From positions 3,491,365-3,555,364 of the forward strand of contig NC_033642.1 of the NCBI RefSeq assembly GCF_001540865.1: DNA of 64,000 nucleotides, written 5' to 3'. Position numbers and translations under genes: made by a program. Below the pieces are notes generated by a model. That model was given only the letters and a program-made list of their open reading frames with translations, made no database searches and was not told where the DNA came from. This DNA comes from Ananas comosus (taxonomy: Eukaryota; Streptophyta; Magnoliopsida; Poales; Bromeliaceae). This document shows, in pieces, positions 43,917 through 54,151 of this stretch; position 1 is the stretch's first letter, and the number at the start of each line of letters is the position of its first letter.

Positions 43917-45010
43917 TTGGGGGGAGTGTCTCAGGAGAGTGACACGTTAGGGGGGAGTGTCTCAGGAGAGTGACACGTTAGGGGGGAGTGTCTCAGGAGA
44001 GTGACACGTTAGGGGGGAGTGTCTCAGGAGAGTGACACGTTAGGGGGGAGTGTCTCAGGAGAGTGACACGTTAGGGGGGAGTGTCTCAGGAGAGTGACAC
44101 GTTAGGGGGGAGTGTCTCAGGAGAGTGACACGTTAGGGGGGAGTGTCTCAGGAGAGTGACACGTTAGGGGGGAGTGTCTCAGGAGAGTGACACGTTAGGG
44201 GGGAGTGTCTCAGGAGAGTGACACGTTAGGGGGGAGTGTCTCAGGAGAGTGACACGTTAGGGGGGAGTGTCTCAGGAGAGTGACACGTTAGGGGGGAGTG
44301 TCTCAGGAGAGTGACACGTTAGGGGGGAGTGTCTCAGGAGAGTGACACGTTAGGGGGGAGTGTCTCAGGAGAGTGACACGTTAGGGGGGAGTGTCTCAGG
44401 AGAGTGACACGTTAGGGGGGAGTGTCTCAGGAGAGTGACACGTTAGGGGGGAGTGTCTCAGGAGAGTGACACGTTAGGGGGGAGTGTCTCAGGAGAGTGA
44501 CACGTTAGGGGGGAGTGTCTCAGGAGAGTGACACGTTAGGGGGGAGTGTCTCAGGAGAGTGACACGTTAGGGGGGAGTGTCTCAGGAGAGTGACACGTTA
44601 GGGGGGAGTGTCTCAGGAGAGTGACACGTTAGGGGGGAGTGTCTCAGGAGAGTGACACGTTAGGGGGGAGTGTCTCAGGAGAGTGACACGTTAGGGGGGA
44701 GTGTCTCAGGAGAGTGACACGTTAGGGGGGAGTGTCTCAGGAGAGTGACACGTTAGGGGGGAGTGTCTCAGGAGAGTGACACGTTAGGGGGGAGTGTCTC
44801 AGGAGAGTGACACGTTAGGGGGGAGTGTCTCAGGAGAGTGACACGTTAGGGGGGAGTGTCTCAGGAGAGTGACACGTTAGGGGGGAGTGTCTCAGGAGAG
44901 TGACACGTTAGGGGGGAGTGTCTCAGGAGAGTGACACGTTAGGGGGGAGTGTCTCAGGAGAGTGACACGTTAGGGGGGAGTGTCTCAGGAGAGTGACACG
45001 TTAGGGGGGA
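43917..45010. repeat. 31-bp minisatellite, about 35 near-identical copies
   Basis: Unit: GGGGGGAGTGTCTCAGGAGA followed by GTGACACGTTA (31 bp). About 1090 bp of almost perfect repetition, with no visible substitutions between adjacent units apart from the first. Because the copies are so uniform, expansion must be recent, or the copy number was set by assembly of reads. G-rich strand; no ORF of meaning. Confidence 0.97.
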
Positions 45011-45019
45011 GTGACACAG

Positions 45020-45345
45020 AGAGAGAGACACCGGGAGGGCCGGCAGCGGCCGCAGCAGCAGCGACACGATTGGGAGACTCTCAGAGTGGGGTGAAGAGAT
45101 AGATTGGGAGAGAGAAGCGAGTAAGAGTGACACGGGGGGGGGAGTGACACCGAAGAGTGACACTCTTCGGAGACACTCAGAGTGTCTCCGAAGAGTGTCA
45201 CTCTTCGGAAACACTCCGGAGAATGAGTGTTTGGGGGGGGGGAGTGTCACCGAAGAGAGACACTCTTCGGAGACACTCAGAGTGTCTCCGAAGAATGTCA
45301 CTCTTCGGAAACACTCCGGAGAGTGATACGTTTGGGGGGAGTGTC
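45020..45345. repeat. Direct repeat flanking the minisatellite (right copy)
   Basis: Second copy of the block at 43619-43916, itself holding two tandem versions of the GAAGAGTGTCACTCTTCGG palindrome unit (45150-45225 and 45250-45325). Confidence 0.88.
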
Positions 45346-45641
45346 TCACGAGAGTGACTAACAAGAGCCACAGAAACAGTGTCCAGTTAGGAATCGAGAA
45401 TTAACCGTTTCATCAGCGCGGCTGGCACGAACATGTTACCATTATCGTAGAGAATGGGAGAGAAAACAACATACAATCTTTACACCATACAGAATTCAAA
45501 TTGTAAAAACATGTAAAATAATATAATGAAATCTTGAGATATAGACCGCTAACACAAAGAAAGATATAGGTAACCCTACCTTTAAAATAGCTCTTGTTAT
45601 TACATGGTGCTATATAAACACCGGCATTTCTTAACTAACGG
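45346..45641. other. Unassigned sequence before N gap
   Basis: No match inside the window, not coding. It is bounded by the palindromes on the left and the N at 45642, so it may not belong to MULE B. Confidence 0.4.
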
Positions 45642-45642
45642 N

Positions 45643-46018
45643 ATTCACCGTGTCCAATACAAATACTCGAGACTTAGTTGGGGTATTAATATAGGACACG
45701 GTGAATGGTTCATCGTGTCTAAACGCGGTGAACAGTTCACCGCGTATTGGACACGGTGAACCATTCACCGTGTCCTATGTATTATAGACACCCAGACTTG
45801 GGTCTGTATGATACATTGGACACGGTGAACTATTCACCGTGTTTGAACACGGTGAATGGTTCACCGTGTTCAACTTAAACATCTTGCCCCAGTCCCGCCC
45901 ATGTGGCGTTGACGTGGCGCTTGCGTGGCAGGGCCAGGACCATTTTTGCAAATAAATTTTGGATAGGGCTATTTAAAAAAAAAAAATTTGTGAGGGGGCT
46001 ATTTGCAAAAAAAAGCTC
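45643..46018 (-). repeat. MULE B right terminal repeat
   Basis: Five palindromes (core GGTGAA-N3-TTCACC), including one with ACGC...GCGT arms, then the outer TIR ending GCAAAAAAAAGC. The inner part is cut off by the N at 45642. Confidence 0.9.
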
Positions 46019-46200
46019 CACAATTAATTAGAGCATGGCTTGACCTCTTCTAACGAGGCCGTTGGATTTATATAGTACATAGCTTCAATGTAGAGTCTAA
46101 CTTCAATATAATTGAACTAGACTTTTATTTACACTCCATATAAGCCAAATTAAATCTAAATTATATATTATTCTAATCAGATTAGAATTTATCTTCAATT
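46019..46200 (-). mobile_element. Possible continuation of copia element 1 5' LTR
   Basis: On the minus strand there is a TATA-like ACTATATAAATCC at 46068-46080 and AATAAAAGTCTAGTTCAATT upstream of it, as in copia LTR promoters. The poly(A)-side half would be 38480-38779 on the other side of MULE B. Position supports this; sequence proof is lacking. Confidence 0.4.
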
Positions 46201-46359
46201 TAGATAACTATAAATATAAACTAAAATTTAACAAAAAATTTTATTTGTTCTAATTATTATGTAAATTTAAGAATTTATTATAGTGATTATAATGTTGTAG
46301 GATATTTTTTGATTGCATGGTTAGGGGGTACTTAAGAAATAAAAAATAAGTATTAAAGA

Positions 46360-46650
46360 AAGTAGTGAATGACATTCTTCATTAATAAAGTGTTGAATGA
46401 TTCACTATTTTTTGTAAGGTTATAAGCATTCGCCGTTTTTCTATAAGGTCAATGATTCACCCCTATGACATTTTTCTACCATTTTGGCAAAATTTGAAGA
46501 CTGACTTAGAAAAATAAAATCTTAAACGGAAGTGGTGAATGAAATACAGTTTTTGTGCTTTCATGAGCTTATAGAAACTTTTAATTGAAAGCGGTGCACC
46601 ATTTATGGTTTCCGTAAAGTGGTAACTAGTTTACCGATGCTTGCATAGTC
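46360..46650. repeat. Degenerate palindrome relic
   Basis: Single decayed arms related to the MULE palindromes: GTGTTGAATGATTCACTA (46390-46407), GCGGTGCACCATTTATGG (46591-46608) and others. A very old copy of a similar element; no termini found. Confidence 0.5.
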
Positions 46651-46794
46651 CCACATGACAAAAAATAAAAATTTTGGACGCTTCGCTTTTACAATTACAC
46701 ATCTTTATAGGATTAGTCGGCAAAAAATTCCAGCCCGGTATAATCATGCATCACCCTTGCAAAATCCAAGACAATAATTCCACCAATTACCGAC

Positions 46795-46940
46795 CGTCCT
46801 TAGCGCAATTGGCAAAAATGTTTGGTGGTTGGTATCCGAGACTCAAATTTGAATTCTAGTTGATTCACATTTTCAACTAAATTTATTTTTAAATGAAATA
46901 AATGAAGCGGGTAGTATGCTATCTTTTTTTTTAAAAAAAA
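46795..46940 (+). mobile_element. tRNA-derived SINE-like element
   Basis: Box A-like TTAGCGCAATTGGC at 46800, a degraded box B-like ACTCAAATTTGAATTC at about 46840, then a conserved SINE body (TAGTTGATTCACATTTTCAA, AAATGAAATAAATGAAGCGG) ending in a T run. This body type is familiar from monocot Au-like SINEs, by recall. Truncated at the 5' end. No target duplication identified. Confidence 0.6.
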
Positions 46941-47037
46941 AATTCCGCCAATTCTAGTTCTAAATATTCCATTTCTTGGCAAACAAAATGAAAAATATAA
47001 AAAAAGCCCTTCAAGTTACCCAGATATTATTTTCTTG

Positions 47038-47520
47038 GGGGCAATTGCTTATATACCCTTGAAAAGTTTCGGACTTTCCGATTTACCAATCTTAGAAGGC
47101 TAATATTGAAAATACCCTTCCTACGTTCCAACTTATTTCTAATATACCCTTAGAGTTAAAATCTGTTAAGTAACTCTGTTAGCTCTATAAAATTACTATT
47201 TTGCCTTTTCAAATATATTCTTCCACCATCACTTTCTTTCTTATTTGCCCTTAAAGTCAGGGGTATAAAAAGTATTTTAACTTTTGGTCTTTTCTAATAT
47301 ATCCTCTACCGTCACCAACCTTTCTTATTTGCCCTTAAGTTAAGGGTAAAATTGGTATTTTAATTTTTTTTAACTCACGTTTAATCCGGATTAACTTAAC
47401 AGAAGATAACGTATTTTGCAATAACGGTGGAACATATGAGGAGTATTTTAGAAAGAAAAAAAAATTAAGGGTACATCGGATATTTCCAAACGTATGAGAG
47501 GTATATAGCCAATTATCTCT
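47038..47520. mobile_element. MITE-like element with imperfect terminal inverted repeats
   Basis: The left GCAATTGCTTATATACCC and the right on the other strand GATAATTGGCTATATACC pair, followed by GGACTTTCCGATTTACC against GGAAATATCCGATGTACC. The interior has two similar stretches (TTTCTTATTTGCCCTTAA at about 47236 and 47320). No coding. The target duplication is unclear. Confidence 0.6.
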
Positions 47521-48137
47521 ATTTTGGTAATACAAAGAGCAATGCTAAATCTAAAACTCTGCCCATCTAAAAGTAATTATTTTTCAAAGAGTCTTACCAA
47601 TCCTTTTTTAATTATAAAATCCAACAAGTTCATAAATTTTAAAATAAATAGAGTATTAAATTTGTTCCGGTAAGTAGTTATACAAATAATAGTGTTTTGT
47701 GTTTTTTTTTGTGTGTGAAAACAATGGTGATGTGGAGGAAGAACCACAGAATCCATCACTCATGACAACAGAAAGCAATCGTCAAATAAACAAGAGGCAG
47801 TCATTCCTTACCCACATCCAGCGGCCGGGATTCCACCTACCTAATCCGAAGGCAGCCGATCCTATCCTCATCCCCCCAGGTCCGAACTCACGGTCTAAAG
47901 CTCGTCTCCTGTCATCAATCAACCCCATTGGCTGTCTCTTCCTTTCTCTGCTTACCTATTATAGTAGTAGACCCAAGAAAAAGGAGACTCCCACCTCCCC
48001 CCCGCCTCTAGATCCCACCTACCGAGCGGGTGGGTGAGCGAGAGAGAGAGAGAAAGAGAGAAATACAACACCAGCGCCACCAGGAGCAGCAACGAAGTCG
48101 TCGGCGACTCTGAACACGTAAACATAAAAAAGAAGAA
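47521..48137 (+). promoter_or_regulatory. Upstream region and 5' UTR of transketolase gene
   Basis: A TATA-like TATTATAG lies at about 47957. The 5' UTR probably includes the GA tract at 48036-48060 (GTGAGCGAGAGAGAGAG), as is common in monocot leaders, and AAAGAAGAAATGG surrounds the ATG at 48138. Transcription start not determinable. Confidence 0.4.
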
Positions 48138-51100
48138 ATGGCCGCGTCGTCGTCCGTCGCCGCTGCGCAGGCCCTGGTGGGCCGCGCCGTCGCCGCCCAC
48201 GGCGCCCCCCATGGCTCCACCCCGTCCGACCGCCTCGCCCTCCCCGCCGCCTTCCGCCTCAGCTCACTCGGCGGCCGCGCCCTCACCTCGCCCGCCCGCC
48301 GCCTGAACGCCGCCTCGCCGCCTCCGCCGCGTCCGAGGAGGCGTGTTGGGGTGCGGGCGGCCGCGGTGGAGACGGTGGGGCAGAAAGTTGGAGCGACGGA
48401 AGAGGTGCTGGAGAAGTCAGTGAACACGATCCGGTTCCTGGCGATCGACGCGGTGGAGAAGGCCAACTCGGGGCACCCGGGCCTCCCCATGGGCTGCGCC
48501 CCCATGGGCCACATCCTCTACGACGAGGTCATGCGTTACAACCCCAAGAACCCCTACTGGTTCAACCGCGACCGCTTCGTCCTCTCCGCCGGCCACGGCT
48601 GTATGCTCCAGTACGCCCTCCTCCACCTCGCCGGCTACGACAGCATCAAGGTCCCCCCCACCCCCATCCCTTCTGTCCATCCATTTATCTCTATCTCTAT
48701 CTCTGTCTCGTCACTGCATCTCTACCTCTGTCTCGTCGCTGCCGTACTGCTGCAGCTGCTACTTCTTCCATCTCATCCCCTCAATCTGCATAACATGGTG
48801 TCGAAGTTAACGCTAGTCCTAAGCTTCCTCAGTTTTCCGTTCCGGGAGATGTTTAGTTGAATTCTCACATCTGCCATTTTAGCGACGTATATACATTCTC
48901 CTTTGTTAGTCTGTTAACTCTCCTGTGTGGCATGGTTCGTCTGAGCTAGCCCATGCGCCCGAGCCATCGTGTTAATATTTTGTGATGACCCTGTTTACTT
49001 ACCTCTGTCCGTTATATACTTGTTTCCGGAACAATTACGCTTTCATTTGCTATTACCTACGTAGAGTTTTGATGGTTCAGTAATGATAAAACGAATATCT
49101 GAATCCTAAGCTCCTCTTTCATCATCGAGCTTCTGATCCTTCCTGTGGGATTTTAACAGGATGAAGACTTGAGGGCCTTTCGACAATGGGGAAGCAGGAC
49201 TCCCGGCCACCCCGAGAACTTTGAAACACCTGGAGTTGAAGTTACTACCGGTTAGTTCCTGAGATTAAGCTGATACAAGTTACTTCCTATTTTTCCATTA
49301 AGAAAACTAAAGCCTTAGCTTGTTTTTTTCTGTAGGCCCTCTTGGTCAGGGTATTGCAAATGCTGTTGGCTTGGCGCTTGCTGAGAGACATCTTGCTGCC
49401 CGTTTCAATAAGCCTGATAATGAGATTGTCGACCATTACACGTACATTTTTTTTGCTCCCTTGTCGTCGACGTTGTGTGTACATCTATAAAATTTATGCT
49501 TGCTTCTTAATGATAGAGCGATTGGTGTAGGTATGTCATAGTAGGGGATGGTTGCCAAATGGAGGGCATCTCAAATGAAGCTTGCTCTCTGGCTGGTCAC
49601 TTGGGTCTTGGGAAACTGATTGCCTTCTATGACGACAATCACATCTCCATTGATGGAGACACAGAGATTGCTTTTACTGAAGATGTGAGTGCCCGATTTG
49701 AAGCTCTTGGGTGGCACACTATCTGGGTGAAGGATGGAAACACAGGATACGATGATATCCGTGCGGCTATCAAGGAAGCAAAGGCTGTCAAAGATAAGCC
49801 CACATTGATCAAGGTATGTTCATTGTCATGCTTATATCTAATCATAGGATAATGCTGTGTTCTTCTTACTAAAATCTTGTTTACTGATTGCTTTTCTTTT
49901 TAGGTGACCACTACCATTGGCTATGGGTCTCCGAACAAGGCAAACACATACAGTGTGCACGGAAGTGCTTTGGGTGCGAAGGAAGTTGATGCAACGAGGA
50001 AGAACCTTGGATGGCCGTATGAACCTTTCCATGTGCCTGAAGATGTCAAAAGGTATGCCTAATTTGGTTTGCCCACCTTAATAACACTGTCAAATTGAGC
50101 TATACAGAACTAATAGCTCACTAATTCTTGCTTTTTCCAGTCACTGGAGTCGCCATGTCCCAGAAGGCGCAGCTCTCGAGGCTGAGTGGAATGCCAAATT
50201 TGGCGAGTATGAAAAGAAGTACCCAGAGGATGCGGCAGATTTAAAGACTATCATTTCGGGGGAATTGCCTGCTGGATGGGCTGATGCTCTTCCTGTAAGT
50301 ATTCATCTATGTTGCACAGATACGGATACGACACGATACGGATACGGTGATACTGCATTTCCTAAAACTTCTAGAATACTATATGCGGGACATACTTAAA
50401 TAAAATATTATTTTAAATATATTTAAATATATATTAATTATATGTAATGATATATTGAGAACAATCAAAATATTTGGACTATATTAAGGAATATATTCTA
50501 ATATGCATTAACTTGTATAATTGTTCTACATATGTTCATAAAAAAAGATAATCAATTATATAAAATAATAATTCAAAAAGTATCAAACCAACTATCATCC
50601 AACTTGATCAAATGATAACAATAGATATGTAGTCGCACAAACTAGATAATTAGCTATTCAATATATATGTCTGTTTTGTTAGTTCTATTATTAAAATAGT
50701 AATAAAAAAATATGCTAACAATTTAATAGAGAAGAAAAAAAATTATATTTTCTATAGCCTTTGTTGCTTAATGCTAGGTTGACAAATTAGATGAAAGAGT
50801 GTAAATGCTGTGTGAAGATAGAACGAGAGGGAGCGCCTCCTACCATTCAAGAGCAAAAAGATAGATGAAATGATAAATTGAACAGAGATTGGCGTTTTTC
50901 TCACTCTTTTCCTTCTTTCCAATAGGTTTGGACATGAGCTTTTAAAAAAAATTTAAGTTTCGATTATTTTAGACTAAAAACGTATCCCCCCGTATCCCCC
51001 CGTATCCCTCACGTATCCGAGCCGTATCCGATATTTTTTTATTTTTTAAAAATGCCGGATACTTAATTCCCGTATCGGACACGTATCGGGCGCATATCGG

Positions 51101-52579
51101 GCGCGTATCGGTATCCGATACGTATCCGATACGGGCACGACATGAAATTTGAAGTATTCGTGCTTCATAGCTATTCATTTGACCGTATCATTTCCACCTA
51201 TGTTCATATGTGAGCTATATAATATGTTAATTGTTGTAGTTTTAAGGAGCTAAAGAGTTGGACTCTCTTTAGTTAGTTAAATCTCAATAGTTCTAAGAAG
51301 CTACCATGTCCATCCTGTTCGGCTTCATGAAATCTTTTCACTACAACTTCGTTCCATTAGCTCAATAAATTGATATTGTGCATAATTATCATAGTTAGAA
51401 ATACCAGTAGTGCGTGTAAGATTATCTCAAAAAATTGGAGCATTTGAGGTAATGGGGTGAAATTGCTGATTTACTGAATATGGTGGATTCCTTGTCGGTA
51501 AGAACTTTATTGGTGGCTACATTATCATCTCATTTGAAGTAGAGGCACAGCTTCTAGTTTCATCATTCAAAGATGCATGTAGTTGAGATATATTCATTAC
51601 CATGGATTCATCTTCTGCTCAGAAATACACCCCTGAGAGCTCGGCAGATGCTACAAGGAACCTCTCGCAGCAGTGCTTAAATGCCCTGGCCAAAGTCCTC
51701 CCCGGCCTTATTGGTGGCAGTGCTGATCTTGCTTCCTCCAACATGACACTGTTGAAGATGTTTGGTGACTTCCAGAAGGACACGCCTGAAGAACGGAACC
51801 TACGGTTTGGAGTGCGCGAGCATGGGATGGGCGCCATTTGCAATGGCATTGCCCTCCACAGCCCAGGCCTTATCCCATATTGTGCCACCTTCTTTGTCTT
51901 CACGGACTACATGCGGGCTGCCATCCGCATATCTGCCCTCTGCGAGGCCGGCGTCATCTATGTCATGACCCACGACTCCATCGGGCTCGGAGAAGATGGT
52001 CCAACGCATCAGCCCATTGAGCATCTCATTAGTTTCCGGGCCATGCCCAATATCCTAATGCTCCGACCCGCTGATGGGAATGAGACTGCTGGGGCATACA
52101 AGGTTGCAGTCCTCAACAGGAAGAGGCCGTCGATCTTGGCGCTCTCTCGTCAGAAGCTTCCGCAGCTTGCGGGTTCTTCGATTGAAGGAGTTGAGAAGGG
52201 AGGATACATCATTTCAGACAACTCAACCGGTAACAAGCCCGATCTTATACTGATTGGGACCGGTTCTGAGCTTGAAATTGCTGCTAAGGCTGCAGATGAA
52301 CTGAGGAAGGAGGGGAAGACGGTGCGTGTTGTGTCTTTGGTTTGCTGGGAGCTGTTTAATGAGCAATCGGAGGAGTACAAAGAAAGCGTGTTCCCAGCTG
52401 CTGTGACTGCTAGGGTTAGCATTGAAGCGGGGGCAACTCTTGGGTGGGAGAAGTTTGTTGGGAGCAAGGGAAAGGCAATTGGCATCGACCGGTTCGGCGC
52501 AAGCGCTCCTGCTGGGAGGATATACAAGGAATTCGGTTTAACTGCGGAGAAGGTCATCGAAGCTGCCAAAAGCCTATAA
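48138..52579 (+). CDS. TKL1: Transketolase, chloroplastic
   Basis: Seven exons by GT-AG borders: 48138-48650, 49160-49250, 49336-49441, 49531-49813, 49904-50052, 50141-50294, 51623-52579. All phases agree and give 750 residues, the usual length. Residues 1 to about 72 are a Ser/Ala/Arg-rich plastid transit peptide ([18 protein letters not shown]; mature part near AAAVETVG). The thiamine diphosphate domain shows [25 protein letters not shown] and [11 protein letters not shown]; the pyrimidine domain shows [10 protein letters not shown] and [20 protein letters not shown]; the C-terminal domain follows. The enzyme moves two-carbon ketol units between sugar phosphates in the Calvin-Benson cycle and plastid pentose phosphate pathway. 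Intron 6 (1328 bp) holds a hAT-like insertion. The ATG at 51602 is intronic. Intact and probably functional. The symbol follows Arabidopsis; orthology is not tested. Confidence 0.96.
50307..51170. mobile_element. hAT-like MITE in transketolase intron 6
   Basis: 864 bp with inverted ends (CTATGTTGCACAGATACGG left; CTATGAAGCACGAATACTT right, other strand). Many copies of the GATACG/CGTATC word occur near both ends. Flanked by 8 bp GTATTCAT (50299-50306) and CTATTCAT (51171-51178), one mismatch, as expected for hAT elements. The interior is AT-rich and non-coding. It sits wholly within an intron. Confidence 0.78.
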
Positions 52580-53680
52580 GGTGGAGTAGTTTATAACCAT
52601 TCCCCTTTCTGGATTACATACATTGCTGAGCCTTTCACGTGCCCTGCTTGTAGTAACGTTGTACGGGAAGAAGCAGCCAGCATTTCGCCTGTAACAAAGG
52701 CTACCTCTTAATGGATTTTTCTCCTTTCTATTTCCTCTCTATGATTTGTGAAGGTAACCCTATTTTTATTGATGACCACTACTGGTGCTTGCACCAGACA
52801 TTATCTTCCGCTACTCTAGAAGAGTTTTTAATGCTTTCAGACAAATTTTAGAAAAAAAATGAAATAACTGAGAGTGTGGTATTAAATCCTTTTTGTACCT
52901 GCTATATTTTATTCAGCTTGCTTTTGTGTTGATTTTTATGTGTGGGATGATGTCACTGTTTATTTATTGTGCCAGACTCATTTTTGCTAACCCTATAAGT
53001 TAAGGGCAGCGCATGGGTCCTTGTTTGGTCGTACTGCTCCTCGGGCAAAAGTGTTATTTGAGTTGGGTTGTTTGTTCGAGGAAGCTATTTTTGATATGTT
53101 TTTCTAAATTTATGATTTTGATGTACTGTAACAACTTCCCAGTCAAGTTGGAGCTTTTGTATTCAGGAGACCTGATTCAAATTTTATGCGACAGCTAGAG
53201 CTCCACATTTCTTATTTTCTAAATAAATACTTGTTGGTGTTAGAGTCATATAAGCGGTATTAAAAGCCAGACAAATTAGACACTGCGTCTGCGTAGCATG
53301 GAAAGTGTTTTTCTGTATTACATGTACTTTACTAGTAGGACCCTCATTTTCTACTTATTCAATGGGAACTCAGTATGCAGCCTTTTTGCATTCTGTATTA
53401 TCACATAACCATTGGCATGAGAAATATTCATTAGGTTTTCTGAAAATTCCTTTATGAAGGTGTTAATTTGTGTTCTGCAATATAAGGCATGGCATTTATA
53501 TCTGCTCGGCATTTGAATTGGAAGAGTATAAGCGTAGGGACATAAAACGAGGTGGATAGGTTATTATTTGTTACGAAGAGATCTGGCTCTTTTGGCCGTC
53601 CAATAGTGCTAGAATAATAATTCTCCTCCGCACGTGCTTGATCAGAGGGAGGGCAAGCGTACGAGGATTCAGATGATAGG
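52580..53680. other. 3' flank of transketolase gene
   Basis: The 3' UTR probably runs to about 52900. After that there is no gene and no element I recognise. Confidence 0.4.
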
Positions 53681-53802
53681 ATGAGAGAAGCGCATTTGTG
53701 TGGTCGGAAACTCAGAAAGTAGATGAAGATGCGCATGTGCGGTCGGAAACTTGGAAGGTAGATGAAGAAGCGCATCATTTGTGGTAGGAAACTTGGATGG
53801 TA
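53680..53802. repeat. About 40-bp tandem repeat, 3 copies
   Basis: Units share GATGARGAWGCGCAT and GTCGGAAACTYNGAAGGTA, with differences in the spacer (53680-53720, 53722-53760, 53761-53802). Just outside, or within, the LTR of copia element 2. Confidence 0.8.
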
Positions 53803-53839
53803 GATGATGTTGATGGCCTCCTATTCCTTATCTTCTAAC

Positions 53840-54151
53840 AGGAGTTCCCTACCTCAGATTTTGCATCTCCAAATTCGTCCTCCAGTATTTTGAATGATAG
53901 ATTTACCTGGAATGAATGGCACACAGCAATTTCCCAAGCCCTTGAAATATCTTGTCCATATTTAGCGAATGCTATATATAAAATTTGAAAATAGGATGCA
54001 TTCTTTAGTGGTCAAGATCAGCATATGTAGACCATGTTGACTGATTTTAAGAAGCACAATTGGTAGAAATCCCTAAAATCTCTCTATAAGATATATCACA
54101 CAACTCACACCCAACTAATTCCATATTTATAGCTGGGTCCCAAACTTAACA
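53840..54151 (-). mobile_element. Copia element 2: 3' LTR (left border approximate)
   Basis: On the minus strand a polypurine tract TTGAGGGGGAGTATTAGATG (54175-54156) is followed by TGTTAAGTTTGGGACCC, an LTR start, with a TATA-like GCTATAAATATGG 15 bp later. The far end of the LTR was not determined. Confidence 0.6.

Larger units (their letters stand above)
38780..46018 (-). mobile_element. MULE B: internally deleted relative of MULE A
   Basis: Inverted relative to MULE A. The left end (38780-39320) matches MULE A's right end and the right end (45643-46018) matches MULE A's left end. The interior keeps the PMD C-terminal exons (39607-40620) and most of the transposase (40970-43605) but lacks the 3.55 kb corresponding to 32110-35658 of MULE A. 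The deletion joint at 40947-40951 carries ACTCA, which is present at both edges in MULE A. The right part is expanded by a 31-bp minisatellite and interrupted by the N at 45642. No 9-bp target duplication found at the present ends (TTGGGCTAA against ACAATTAAT or neighbours). Confidence 0.9.

Noticed and set aside
43917..45010. CRISPR-like array (regular 31-bp repeats)
   Set aside because: There are no unique spacers; it is a plain tandem repeat in a plant transposon.
38771..46028. 9-bp target duplication for MULE B
   Set aside because: Several border placements were tried and none gave matching flanks; AATTAATTAGAGCA occurs on both sides (38722-38737 and 46022-46035) but is about 45 bp from the left border.
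51602..51622. Alternative start codon for the last transketolase exon
   Set aside because: These bases are the end of intron 6 (polypyrimidine then CAG); family alignment begins at 51623.
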